Positions 52,204 through 61,522 of a stretch of 64,000 bases of DNA are shown here, piece by piece. The translations under genes and the position numbers were made by a program. Origin of the DNA: Mesorhizobium sp. M1D.F.Ca.ET.043.01.1.1 (GTDB lineage: Bacteria > Pseudomonadota > Alphaproteobacteria > Rhizobiales > Rhizobiaceae); NCBI RefSeq assembly GCF_003952385.1, contig NZ_CP034444.1:6957001-7021000 (forward strand), read 5' to 3'. Under the pieces are notes generated by a model. That model was not told where the DNA came from. It did no database searches and saw only the letters and a program-made list of their open reading frames with translations. Every line of letters begins with the position of its first letter. Position 1 is the stretch's first letter.

Positions 52204-52629
52204 TTGGCAACTCCTAATCTCATCGAAAGTGACAAACTTGACCCAGCCTATGTAGACGCGATTCGCGACGGGCTGAGGGACTACAATCAAAGCAAGATCG
52301 GCCTGCCTGGCGGCGTGCCGCTGGTGATCGCGGCTGAAGACCCTGAATCGGGTACAATTGTGGGTGGTCTGATCGGATCGACAGTTCACGCAGTTCTTTA
52401 TGTGGAACAGCTCTTCATCGACGATGCGCACCGTGGCACGGGCCTAGGCGCACGGGTCCTTGCCGCCGGCGAGGAAGCCGCACGCCGGCGTGGATGTCGT
52501 ACTGCTGTACTTTGGACAGCCACGTTTCAGGCGCCCGCATTCTACGAGCGTCGAGGCTGGGAAGCATTTGGCGAAGTGGAATGTGCACCTCCCGGCGAGA
52601 AGGTAATTTTCCTGCGTCGATGCCTTTGA
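52204..52629 (+). CDS. GNAT N-acetyltransferase
   Basis: 141 residues. The acetyl-CoA motif is VEQLFIDDAHRGTGLGARVL (about residues 70-89, R/Q-x-x-G-x-G/A), then GCRTAVLWTATFQAPAFYER and RGWEAFGEVE close the fold. The substrate is unknown. The start is a TTG at 52204, preceded by GGAGG at 52191-52195 with eight bases spacing. The frame continues upstream to 52111, but that part is not protein-like. It is a single gene after the sox operon. Confidence 0.8.
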   Translation: MATPNLIESDKLDPAYVDAIRDGLRDYNQSKIGLPGGVPLVIAAEDPESGTIVGGLIGSTVHAVLYVEQLFIDDAHRGTGLGARVLAAGEEAARRRGCRTAVLWTATFQAPAFYERRGWEAFGEVECAPPGEKVIFLRRCL

Positions 52630-53340
52630 TCATGAAGGCAATACGGCCTCTCAGTTGGCGTACGTCGCATCATACCGATAGGCGCCGCAGGCAATCAACC
52701 GCCGGGGATGGCTTGGTGTTATCGCCGGTCGAGGTGATATCGATCACGCGCGCATCGATCTGACCACAAAGCTCACACCGCCTGTGCCAGTCGGATCCTT
52801 ACGCGACAACCGAGGGCCTCAGGCACAACATAGCGCCGATATGGCCAGTGCACAGATCGTCGACGAGCCGCTCCAAAGTGGGGCGCTCCAGTTTGCGGCG
52901 CTTTCGACACTCTGGCCGACTGACGCTCAAGATTCGACAATGATCATTTTCGTAGCGCCACGACTTGCGGCGCCAGCCAACCAATTATGAGCAGTGCGGT
53001 TGGAGAAGCCTGCAGGCAAGCGGACGACCTCTCCGTCGGAAAGAACCTCGAAGAGCAGCCTTTCACAGCAAATGTTTTCGCAAGCTGGGCGCAAGTCAGC
53101 AACACTTCCATAGCGCCTTGCCTTATTGTCAAAGGGCTAATCCTTCGGCGGGCAGGAGCTGTGAAAAACTACTGGTACGCGTGTCGAAAGCTTACAACGT
53201 GTACAATGCAGAACGGATCTGGCTCGTGGCGATCCGAGCGGGATGCGGCCTCACAAGAGCCGAAGCCTGGAGTTCACTATTGGGCCGCCCGCCCTAGGGT
53301 GGCGGCTCGAAACCATCGTGTGTTAGGGGAGGACTAAAAG
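52630..53340. other. decayed stretch between GNAT and the SBP relic
   Basis: 711 bp without an intact gene. It holds the serine recombinase relic noted at 52800-52990, and a GGGGAGG ribosome site (53326-53332) for the truncated leader gene that follows. Nothing else was recognised. Confidence 0.4.
52800..52990 (-). pseudogene. relic of a serine recombinase
   Basis: The minus strand contains RKRRKLERPTLERLVDDLCT followed by GHIGAMLCL, closely resembling the part of large serine recombinases just before ASRLARN. The catalytic serine region and everything after are missing, and the frame is interrupted. Assignment rests on this short segment only. Confidence 0.35.
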
Positions 53341-53556
53341 GTGACAACAAACCACCGCATTCTCGATCTCCTGAGGCGCTGCCGATCTCCTGAGGCGTTG
53401 CCGCATGCCGCTCGAAACCATCTCATCGACGGGCTTGTCGATGGCGGCGTCAGCCGCCGCGACTTCGTGCGCCACGGCAGCCTGCTCGGACTGTCGCTGC
53501 CACTTCTCGGCCGCATCGGCTTTGCCGAAACGCACCGAGTTTTGAAAGGCTGTTGA
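53341..53556 (+). pseudogene. truncated Tat-exported substrate-binding protein (peptide ABC type), copy 1
   Basis: GTG start with GGGGAGG eight bases upstream. The N-terminal helix is followed by NHLIDGLVDGGVSRRDFVRH and GSLLGLSLPLLGRI, a twin-arginine signal of the kind found on peptide-type binding proteins. Only about 60 residues resemble a protein; the frame ends at residue 71 and the mature part (about 500 residues) is absent. A 19-bp tandem duplication lies in the leader. A second relic with the same leader is on the other strand at 59.3 kb. Confidence 0.6.
53365..53402 (+). repeat. 19-bp tandem duplication in a truncated leader
   Basis: GATCTCCTGAGGCGCTGCC (53365-53383) followed at once by GATCTCCTGAGGCGTTGCC, one mismatch. 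Since 19 is not a multiple of three, the duplication shifts the reading frame. Confidence 0.75.
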
Positions 53557-53608
53557 TAGGCTCACCTGCATTCACGAAACCATGTCTAGCGAACATAGGG
53601 CCAGCTTG

Positions 53609-56032
53609 ATGAAGTCGCATTACCGTGTGGTGGTTATTGGAGGGGGAATAGTCGGCGCGAGCGTGCTGTACCACCTTACAAAACTTGGCTGGAATGACAT
53701 CGCGCTCATCGAGCGTCGTGAGCTGACGGCCGGGTCGACCTGGCATGCTGCAGCAAGCTTCCACGCGGTCAATGCAGATACTAATCTGGCGGCGCTTCAG
53801 AGCTATACGATCGGACTCTATCGAGACCTGCAGCGGGAGAGTGACCACCAATTGGGGGTTCGCACGCCCGGAGCAATAACCATAGCAGGTACGCGGGAGC
53901 GGTGGGAATGGCTCCAGGCTGCTTTGTCAGGATTTCGCACTATCGGGCTTGATGACGTAGCGCTGATTTCGCCCGAAGAAATCAAGAAACGCTGCCCGAT
54001 CCTCGACACAACGAACATATATGGGGGCCTTTGGGATCCGAATGACGGCTACGTTGATCCTTACGGCACTACGCACGCTTTTGCATCCGCAGCGAAAAAG
54101 GCGGGAGCGGAAGTTATTCTGCGTAATGGGGTGATGGAACTGCATGCGCGGCAGGACGGCTCGTGGACCGTCGTGACAGAAAAAGGAACGGTCACAGCTG
54201 AGCACATTGTGAATGCTGCCGGACTCTGGGCCAAACAGGTTGGGATGATGGCTGGTGTCGACCTGCCGGTCGTACCAATGGAGCATCACTATCTCATCAC
54301 CGAGGCGATCCCCGAACTTTCGGCAATGAGCGAGGAGATGCCGGCCGTTGTCGATTTGGAAGGGTTCACCTACGCGCGGCAGGAAGGCAAGGGGCTGCTT
54401 CTAGGAGTTTACGAACGCAATCCAAAACACTGGAATGTAGAAGGCGCGCCGTGGGATTTTGGTATCGAATTGATCCCAGCGGACATTGATCGAATTTCTC
54501 CTGAACTGTCGATTGGGTTCGAGCGCTATCCTGTTCTTCAGAGTACCGGCATTAAGCGATGGGTTAACGGGCCAATCACTTTCACCCCTGACGGAAACCC
54601 CCTAGTTGGGCCTGTTCCTGGCCTGCGAAATTACTGGTGTGCATGCGGTGTCATGGCCGGGTTTAGCCAAGGCGGCGGCATAGGCCTGGCATTGGCGCAG
54701 TGGATCACGTCAAGTGAACCTGAGGCCGAGGTTTTTGGCATGGATGTTGCCCGGTACGGCAAGTTCGCATCGAATCGTACTTATCTCAAAGCCACCACCG
54801 GACAATTCTATGCTCGGCGCTTCTTGATCAGCTATCCTAATGAACAGCTCCCGGCAGGCAGACCGTTAAAGACGCCGCCGGCCTATGACGTCATGTCCGC
54901 GCAAGGGGCACGGTGGGGGGCTTCATGGGGAATGGAGGTGCCGCTCTATTTCACGCCGAACGACCCTGGATTCGCTGAGACTCCGACACTCAATCGCTCA
55001 AATGCCTTTCCTTTGGTAGCGGCGGAATGTCGGGCAGTGCGCGAGGGTGTCACCCTCCTCGATACTACGGCCTTTTCCCGCTACGAGATAAAAGGGCCGG
55101 GAGCGAAGGATTTTCTCGATCGTCTATTGGCCTGTCAGCTTCCTAAGCCCCATCGCGTGCGGCTGGCTCCGATGCTGTCTGCATCTGGTCATCTAATGGG
55201 CGATCTTACCGTTCTCAACTGGGATGATGAAACTTTCTGGCTAATGGGGTCGTACTATCTGCGGTCTTGGCATATGCGCTGGTTCGACCAGCACAAGCCA
55301 AGCACAGGTGTTGCGATCACCGACATTTCGGATGCAGTTTCTGGCCTATCGATCACCGGCCCAAAGTCACGCGAATTTCTAGCGAGCTTAACTCCTTCAG
55401 ATCTGTCGAACGCGGCCTTTCCATTCATGGCGTGTCAGCAAATTGACATTTGCCGCAGCCGGGCCAATGTGGCACGCCTCTCGGTGATGGGGGAACTAGG
55501 CTATGAGATCAATGTGAACGCTGCCGAGCAAAGACAGCTCTACCTTGATTTGTTGTTAGCCGGCCGCGAGTGGAACCTTCGTGAAATCGGTTTCAATGCG
55601 TTGAGTTCTCTGCGTATCGAGAAAAGCTATGGGATCTGGTCGCGTGAGTTCACTCGCGCTTACACACCGGCCATGTGCGGCCTCGACCGCTTTGTTGCCT
55701 TTGATAAAGGCGATTTCATTGGAAGAGACGCGGTACTGGGCGAGCGTGATAAAGGGCGGCCAAAACAGCGGCTGGTTACTCTCAAAATCGATGCCAATGG
55801 CGCCGACGCTTCAGGCTTTGAGCCTGTCTTCGCGGGCGGGCATCTCGTTGGTCAAGTGACATCGGGCGCGTACGGGCACGTTTCCGGCCTAAGCTTAGCA
55901 CTCGGATACGTTGACAGTGTCGCCGTCGATGAGGGGGCCACCCTGTCAGTCGACGTGGTCGGGAAGCCACGCCAAGCCGAGATAATTCCTTCCTCTCCGA
56001 TCGATCCAAACGGGGCGAGGTTGCGTCAATGA
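53609..56032 (+). CDS. dimethylglycine dehydrogenase-like FAD oxidoreductase (DAO + GcvT)
   Basis: 807 residues. The N-terminal DAO domain begins VVVIGGGIVGASVLYHLTKL (FAD dinucleotide fold, residues 6-25), then IALIERRELTAGSTWHAAAS, whose histidine is where FAD is covalently attached in this family. The FAO_M-type linker and a C-terminal GcvT folate domain follow (about 420-800; FPLVAAECRAVREGVTLLDT, LRIEKSYGIWSREF). It resembles dimethylglycine and sarcosine dehydrogenases, which remove a methyl group from the amine and pass it to folate. With soxBDAG upstream and an MttB-family gene 28 bp downstream, demethylation of dimethylglycine is the best guess. ATG at 53609 is chosen over 53582. Confidence 0.88.
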   Translation: MKSHYRVVVIGGGIVGASVLYHLTKLGWNDIALIERRELTAGSTWHAAASFHAVNADTNLAALQSYTIGLYRDLQRESDHQLGVRTPGAITIAGTRERWEWLQAALSGFRTIGLDDVALISPEEIKKRCPILDTTNIYGGLWDPNDGYVDPYGTTHAFASAAKKAGAEVILRNGVMELHARQDGSWTVVTEKGTVTAEHIVNAAGLWAKQVGMMAGVDLPVVPMEHHYLITEAIPELSAMSEEMPAVVDLEGFTYARQEGKGLLLGVYERNPKHWNVEGAPWDFGIELIPADIDRISPELSIGFERYPVLQSTGIKRWVNGPITFTPDGNPLVGPVPGLRNYWCACGVMAGFSQGGGIGLALAQWITSSEPEAEVFGMDVARYGKFASNRTYLKATTGQFYARRFLISYPNEQLPAGRPLKTPPAYDVMSAQGARWGASWGMEVPLYFTPNDPGFAETPTLNRSNAFPLVAAECRAVREGVTLLDTTAFSRYEIKGPGAKDFLDRLLACQLPKPHRVRLAPMLSASGHLMGDLTVLNWDDETFWLMGSYYLRSWHMRWFDQHKPSTGVAITDISDAVSGLSITGPKSREFLASLTPSDLSNAAFPFMACQQIDICRSRANVARLSVMGELGYEINVNAAEQRQLYLDLLLAGREWNLREIGFNALSSLRIEKSYGIWSREFTRAYTPAMCGLDRFVAFDKGDFIGRDAVLGERDKGRPKQRLVTLKIDANGADASGFEPVFAGGHLVGQVTSGAYGHVSGLSLALGYVDSVAVDEGATLSVDVVGKPRQAEIIPSSPIDPNGARLRQ

Positions 56033-56060
56033 AACGGTTGCGAGCAAGGGGCCGGCACTC

Positions 56061-57599
56061 ATGACAAAGCGAGTTCAGAGATTGGGGCATCGCCCCCGGC
56101 GCGAGGTCGGTTCGGCAGGAGTTCCGTCGGGAAAGGTTGCCTACCGCAGATTGACCAATCCTCTCCAGCCGCAGCGGAGCTTTTCCGACGATCAAATCGC
56201 CGCATTGCACGATACCGCGCTGCGCGTTCTAGAGAACTTGGGCATGCGTGTGCTAAACGAAGAGGCTCTCGAGTATTTTCGAAAGGCCGGCGCAAAAGTC
56301 GATACATCCAGTTCAACTGTTTTCATCGATCGAGGTCTCGTTCGACAGGCGCTGGCAAGTGCTCCTGCGTCTTTCGCGCTAGCAGGCGGTTCCTCGGACC
56401 GCAACATCCAAATTGGCGGCTCAAGCACGGCATTTGTCTGCATCGGCGGCCCCCCGAATGTGATGGATATAGAACGCGGTCGACGCGCCGGCACGCAAGA
56501 AGACATGCGAACTTTCCTCAAGCTCACGCAGCATTTTGAGATAGTGCACCTCCTGAGTGTTAATGTCGAACCTCAGGACGTGCCGCTTGAATTACGCCAC
56601 CTAGTTCAGACTGAGGGCCAATTGACTCTCAGCAACAAGCCGCTGTTCGTTTATGCTCGCGGGTCGAACCAAGTAAAAGACATGTTCGAGATGATCCGCC
56701 TCGCACGCGGGGTCGATGAGGAAGATTTTCGAGCTCGCCCGTACTGTTTTACGGTCATTAACACCAACTCTCCGCGCCAGCTCGACGTTCCGATGTGCCA
56801 AGGCATTATCGATTTCGCGCGTGCCAAGCAGGTTGCGATCATCACTCCTTTTACCCTCGCCGGTGCAATGGCTCCGATCACAATTGCAGGCGCCCTCGCA
56901 CTACAACATGCTGAGGCGTTGGCTGGAATCACACTGTCTCAAATCGTGAACCCAGGGGCACCGGTCGTTTACGGCTCGTTTACGTCTAACGTCGACATGA
57001 AATCCGGATCTCCCGCGTTCGGCACACCAGAGTTTGTGCGAGCGGCATTCGGCGCAGGGCAATTGGCGCGTCATATCGGGCTGCCTTGGCGAGGCTCCGC
57101 TGCAACTGCATCGAATACACCAGATGCCCAAGCCACTTACGAATATCTAAATTCGGTTTGGGGGTCGGTCCTGGGCGGCGTCAACATGATGCTTCATGCT
57201 GCCGGATGGCTAGAAAGCGGCCTGTCGGCATCACTGGAGAAATTCATCCTTGATGTCGAAATGCTGCAGACGATTGCAGAAATCTTTCAGACGGCAGATT
57301 TGGATACAGACAATCTTTATGAGGCGATCGCTGAAGTCGAGCCGGGCGGCCATTTCTTCGGCGCGCCCTACACCATGTCTCGCTACCAAACCGCATTTTA
57401 TTCGCCGCTTGTGTCGGATTGGCGCAATTTCGGGCAGTGGTCTGAAGACGGCAGCAAAACCGCTACTATGCGTGCAAATACCATATGGAAGAAAGTAGTC
57501 GAAGATTTCAAAGCCCCCTCCCTGCAAGAGGGTGCTGAGGAAGCTCTTAGAGAATTCGTTGCGCGGCGTACCCGCGAAGGAGGAGCGTTTCCCGCATAG
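56061..57599 (+). CDS. MttB-family (non-pyrrolysine) methyltransferase
   Basis: 512 residues, trimethylamine methyltransferase superfamily. It starts with a basic segment, then LHDTALRVLENLGMRVLNEE and the barrel strands CFTVINTNSPRQLDVPMCQG, FTLAGAMAPITIAGALALQH and NPGAPVVYGSFTSNVDMKSG. The open frame is continuous with no in-frame amber codon, so it lacks pyrrolysine; such homologues act on glycine betaine or similar quaternary amines with a corrinoid protein (family knowledge). No corrinoid protein gene is in view. The flanking demethylases fit a first-step role. It lies 28 bp after the dehydrogenase gene, probably in the same operon. No gene is supported in the next 188 bp. Confidence 0.9.
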   Translation: MTKRVQRLGHRPRREVGSAGVPSGKVAYRRLTNPLQPQRSFSDDQIAALHDTALRVLENLGMRVLNEEALEYFRKAGAKVDTSSSTVFIDRGLVRQALASAPASFALAGGSSDRNIQIGGSSTAFVCIGGPPNVMDIERGRRAGTQEDMRTFLKLTQHFEIVHLLSVNVEPQDVPLELRHLVQTEGQLTLSNKPLFVYARGSNQVKDMFEMIRLARGVDEEDFRARPYCFTVINTNSPRQLDVPMCQGIIDFARAKQVAIITPFTLAGAMAPITIAGALALQHAEALAGITLSQIVNPGAPVVYGSFTSNVDMKSGSPAFGTPEFVRAAFGAGQLARHIGLPWRGSAATASNTPDAQATYEYLNSVWGSVLGGVNMMLHAAGWLESGLSASLEKFILDVEMLQTIAEIFQTADLDTDNLYEAIAEVEPGGHFFGAPYTMSRYQTAFYSPLVSDWRNFGQWSEDGSKTATMRANTIWKKVVEDFKAPSLQEGAEEALREFVARRTREGGAFPA

Positions 57600-57787
57600 G
57601 CTGCCCTGTAGAAAGGCGAGAGGTACAGAACCTAATTGGCGCAACACGTTGCTTACGCATAAGAGGGCAGTCGCCTCCACAGTGCTTGGATCATACAAAA
57701 AAGTCAGCCATTAACTCGCTGATAATCTACCATCCGAGCGCTGAGCTCCTCTGTAGACTAGGCATGCACTCGGGGTTGGATTTCGAA

Positions 57788-58114
57788 ATGACAGATTCAA
57801 GTAAGAATCCCCCGTTTAGCGCCAGCAAGCGCCGCAAGATTATGCCATTTGACGCGGTTCGCGCTGGAAATGATCACATCGATAGTTCGGGGCAACGGGA
57901 AAAAGCCGCACGATTGAACCAGCATCGGCTCGGTTGTGGGGCTATGGTGGAAGCGGAGTGGCGGGCCTCGGCTATTCGCGAACCTAATCTTCCCAAGATG
58001 CGACGGTATCGATTGGATCGCATCCGTGCAGCTGACGAGTACCCTGCGGTTCTTTATAAAGAAGATCGCACAGATGACCTGATACTCGATTGTGCGGTTA
58101 GTTTTGTATTCTGA
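57788..58114 (+). pseudogene. N-terminal fragment of an M24-family hydrolase (DddP/DoeA-like)
   Basis: 108 residues: MTDSSKNPPFSASKRRKIMP, then VEAEWRASAIREPNLPKMRR and YRLDRIRAADEYPAVLYKED. This resembles the start of M24 metallopeptidase-like enzymes such as the DMSP lyase DddP and ectoine hydrolase, in which PNLPAMRxYRLxRLxA leads to LLxDPxNIRYATD. Here the homology breaks just before that point, and the whole metal-binding domain is missing. It is too short to function. Assignment is from memory of the families. Confidence 0.42.
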
Positions 58115-58145
58115 CTAATGCCAACTTGGTTACTACCACGCTCAA

Positions 58146-59201
58146 ATGAACGCTCCGCCCAACATCTTCGCCTTGCAGGCGCTGGCCCCAACCGAAACGG
58201 CCGCCCTCCGACCGCTCGACGTGGCGGTGCTCGTGCTTTCTGGCTTTTCGCACCTCGCGCTTCACGCCTATATCGAGCCGTTGCGCATGGCCAACGCTAT
58301 CGCGGGGGTGTCGTTGTTTCGCTGGTCGATCATCGGCACGAGTAAGCAGCCCGTCGAAGGGACCAACGGACTTGCAATGGCAGTCGACACCTCGATGGAC
58401 GAACTTTCAGCAGGCATGGGCGATCGAAGAGCCGATCAGGTCGTCCTTATTGCAGGTGAGCCCGTGGAAAGGCAGCTTTCGCCGCAACTCAATACTTTTC
58501 TGCGCGCCATTGCCCGGCGTGGGATACCGATTTCGGCCATAGGCACCGGAACTTGGCTGCTCGCCCAGACTGGTCTCTTGGCAGACACGCGATGCACGAT
58601 CCACTGGTCGCGGCTCGCCGCGTTTTCCGAAGTGTTTCACACGTCCCGGATCCGGGATTCCTTATTCGTCAAGGACGGGCAGTATTCAACATGTGCCGGC
58701 GAACTGGCGGCGTTCGATCTCGCGGTGGACCTCATCGGCAGCCACGCTGGGGGCTTCATTGCGCAGGAGGTTTGCCGCCATGCGACAGTGGAAGGTCAAC
58801 GTTCGGGTTCAAAGCGTCAGACAGGGCCATCGCGACTGGCGTTTGCCGGAGTGAGCCCCAAGCTGGAGTTAGCGATGCGGACCATGGAGGAGAATGTCGA
58901 GTTTCCGTTGTCACTCGGCGAGGTGGCTCAGCGGGTAGGGATCTCTCGCCGCCAACTTGAGCGGCTGTTTGCTGCCCATATAGGAATAACCCCCGTTCGT
59001 CATTATCTCCGAATCAGGGTCGAGCACGCAAAACGGCTGATCGAGGGTACGCGGATGCCGATCATTGATATCGCAATGGCCTGCGGATTCATATCGGCCT
59101 CGCATTTCGCAAAGAGCTTTCGAGACTTCAACGGCATCTCCCCGCAGAAATGCCGGGCAAAGGTTCCGTCATGGGTTGGACCGGGGTTGGGGTACACCTG
59201 A
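58146..59201 (+). CDS. GlxA/GbdR-like AraC-family regulator, copy 1
   Basis: 351 residues. The N-terminal DJ-1/PfpI-like domain (DVAVLVLSGFSHLALHAYIE, GTGTWLLAQTGLLADTRCTI with HW in IHWSRL) covers about residues 20-210. The C-terminal AraC DNA-binding domain has two helix-turn-helix motifs: SLGEVAQRVGISRRQLERLF at about 257 and MPIIDIAMACGFISASHFAK at about 307. GbdR, of this type, activates glycine betaine and dimethylglycine catabolism in Pseudomonas. With an MttB-like gene and demethylases just upstream, this is a likely local activator (inference). Confidence 0.9.
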   Translation: MNAPPNIFALQALAPTETAALRPLDVAVLVLSGFSHLALHAYIEPLRMANAIAGVSLFRWSIIGTSKQPVEGTNGLAMAVDTSMDELSAGMGDRRADQVVLIAGEPVERQLSPQLNTFLRAIARRGIPISAIGTGTWLLAQTGLLADTRCTIHWSRLAAFSEVFHTSRIRDSLFVKDGQYSTCAGELAAFDLAVDLIGSHAGGFIAQEVCRHATVEGQRSGSKRQTGPSRLAFAGVSPKLELAMRTMEENVEFPLSLGEVAQRVGISRRQLERLFAAHIGITPVRHYLRIRVEHAKRLIEGTRMPIIDIAMACGFISASHFAKSFRDFNGISPQKCRAKVPSWVGPGLGYT

Positions 59202-59284
59202 CATGATATGCCACGTAATAAATACCAAGTTAAGCCGCCAGGAGCCAGGCGCACCTTGCGCTCGCGCATGAGAGGTCATGACGC

Positions 59285-59409
59285 CTAGGCCCGCGCGGCC
59301 GTGGTTATGCCGGCTAACAATGGCAGCGAAAGGCCAAGTAGGCTACCATGACGGATGAAATCGCAGCGGCTAACACGGCCGTCTACAAGGCCCTCAATTA
59401 GATGGTTTT
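59285..59409 (-). pseudogene. truncated Tat-exported substrate-binding protein, copy 2
   Basis: The minus strand reads ENHLIEGLVDGRVSRCDFIR HGSLLGLSLPLLAGITTAARA, then a stop. It is the same leader as copy 1 at 53.3 kb, but one twin-arginine residue has become cysteine (SRC instead of SRR), which should impair export. It stops right after the signal peptide. Confidence 0.6.
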
Positions 59410-59611
59410 CGAGCGGCATGCGGTTCTTTCCTTCATGGGCTTCGGCATCCAGCCGCCGTCCCCCGACGGGGCGCTCTCCATCTCCAGCAATTACGGCAAC
59501 GATGGGCGGCGGCTTCTGGTGGACGGGCTGTTCGATGCTCTGGCGATCGCCTCGCTGGTGATCGGCGTCAACCTGGTTGCCGATGGCGTCCACGGAGCGT
59601 TCAATGACTGA
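59402..59611 (+). pseudogene. C-terminal fragment of a peptide ABC permease (DppC type)
   Basis: AVLSFMGFGIQPPSPDGALS and then ALAIASLVIGVNLVADGVHG AFND match the last part of DppC/OppC permeases (FLGFGIQPPxPxWG and the terminal LNLLGDGLRDALDP-like segment). The first four-fifths of the gene are absent. The stop overlaps the start of the ATPase gene as ATGACTGA, the normal operon arrangement. Confidence 0.65.
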
Positions 59612-60245
59612 CAGGAACGCGCTCGAGCTCAAGGATCTATCGGTCGCCTATCGCGTCGGCGGCCGCAACCGCGCGGTGCTGCGCAACGTCAACCTCACCA
59701 TCAAGCCGGGCGAGGCGTACGGGCTGGTCGGCGAATCCGGCTGCGGCAAGTCCACGGTGGCGCTGTCGGTGGTGCGCTATTTGCCGCGCAACGGTTCGAT
59801 CACCGGCGGCTCGATCGCGCTCGACGGCGAGGATGTGATGAAGCTCGATGCCGAGGCGCTGGGGCGCGCCCGCGCGGAAAGCGTCTCCATGGTCTATCAG
59901 GACCCGGGCAAGGCCCTGAACCCGTCGCTGCGCATCGGCCGCCAGCTCACCGCGATCTTCGAGCTGGCCTGCGTTTCGGGACAAGCGGCGAGCGATAAGG
60001 CGATCGCGATGCTGAACCTGGTGCGCAGCTCCGATCCGGCCAGCGTCATGCAGCGCTATCCTCACCAGTTGTCAGGCGGCATGCAGCAGCGCGTGGCGAT
60101 CGCCATGCCTTGGCAAACGATCTGTCGATGCTGATCCTCGACGAGGTCGTGCGAGATGAAGATGTAGCTGACGTCCTGCTTCGACTGCAGGTCGGCCAGG
60201 AGGTTGAGGATCGCCGCCTGGACCGAGACGGCGCTCATCATCTAT
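59604..60245 (+). pseudogene. peptide ABC transporter ATPase (DppD type), frameshifted and partly inverted
   Basis: The gene starts normally: MTDRNALELKDLSVAYRVGG, Walker A GLVGESGCGKSTVALSV at about 45, the Q-loop VSMVYQDPGKALNPSLR at about 105 and the signature LSGGMQQRVAIAM at about 158. A missing base then shifts the frame (LANDLSMLILDEV continues one frame over, ending in Walker B). From about 60148 the next part is on the opposite strand: read in reverse, 60243-60148 gives VSVQAAILNLLADLQSKQDV and SYIFISHDLVE, the normal downstream segment up to the H-loop. The gene cannot make a working ATPase. Confidence 0.75.
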
Positions 60246-61522
60246 CGGCAACGTCGCGATCACACATGTCTCATCGTGAAGAACAAGGTCGGTCAAAACC
60301 CCCGCCGGAGTATCGTAGGCGATACCCTTGATCTCATCTCGGTAATGGTCCACCGGATCTGTCCATCCGCGCCATCCTCAATCGCGCGGGCAAGAGGACA
60401 GGGCAGGACAAGCTGGACGCATAGTAAAGTTGTGCAGTCTTAGCACCACCCACAATATCGCGCCGTACCGCGAGAACGCGCGAAGTGCGGTTGAGCAACT
60501 TTTCAACGGAACCGCGGGAATTCTCCGAGGTCAGCTTTGTCGACAGCTCGTTGCCTAGTCTACCGCGGCACGTTCGCAGCGGGTTAACTTGTGCGAAGGG
60601 GCACCCTGGATCACTCACATTTCGCACGAGAAATGATGTCATTCGGCCTGGCGCTGATGCGTGGCGGTCACAGCGTTCGATGCACATCATGCGTACCGGT
60701 TGAGTAGTATATCGCACCCGTGTCATTGCCGTACGCGTTCTTTCTCATCACTGTCTGAGGCCGATCGCACACCCAGCAGAAGCTTTTTCAATGTCGCAAC
60801 TCCGAAGATGGAGATTTTTCAGATGCCAGCGGAAACAGAAACACTTATCTCACCTGATTTGCTAGAATTCCAATTACGATCTCACCCGAACCGGGCTACA
60901 CGCAAGGCAGCCTGGGCTATGAATACCGGCACACATATTCCAGTGACCCATGGTTGATTAGAGACAACAGTTTCATGACTTCACAAGTTGCAGTGGTAGT
61001 CGCTAGCCTGAAAGGAAGCAGCCATGAGTCTCAAAAGCAATGGTATCGGTACGCAGGACCGCAGCGGCCTACATACTTTCAACACAGCTCAGGGAAGACG
61101 TACCCGCATAGAAGTCACGCATGATGTGAGATCGACTTTACATTAGATGACAAGCAGCCGATTTATTCGTTAGCAGCACTCTACCAGATTCTGCCCGAAC
61201 GCTCAACAACTGCTGCTTGGCCCGGGATGCGAGTTATTCACTGTTGCGAGGTAAGCGAGCGCGACATGGAGGATCGAACGACACGTTGAGGGGAGAAAGT
61301 TCGGCTCTCCACCGAGGTGGGACGGCGCCAAAACGCCCTATCCAGGACCTGAGTTCAGTCTATACCCGGTTTATCGACCGCGACGAAGTGCAAAACCTTC
61401 GCTCGGGTGCTGCCGAATACGGGTCCGACGGGCACAGAACCAATAAGCAAGTCGGTCGCGCAGTTCTGGCTTCGCCGCTGGAAGCTTGAGCGATCAAGGC
61501 AGCAGAAAAGGACACCCAAGGG
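60246..61522. other. gene-poor stretch before the second GlxA regulator
   Basis: 1.28 kb with no supportable gene. The minus strand at about 60250-60353 reads VDHYRDEIKGIAYDTPAGVL and TDLVLHDETCVIATLPIDDE, protein-like but too short to assign, and possibly another fragment. A 41-codon frame at 61024 with a fair ribosome site is the only other candidate, and I cannot support it. Confidence 0.4.

Noticed and set aside
53323..53420. CRISPR-like repeat from the two 19-bp copies
   Set aside because: There are only two copies, directly adjacent without spacers, so it is a tandem duplication.
56061..57599. Pyrrolysine-containing trimethylamine methyltransferase
   Set aside because: No in-frame TAG is present and no pyl genes are seen; it is a non-pyrrolysine homologue.
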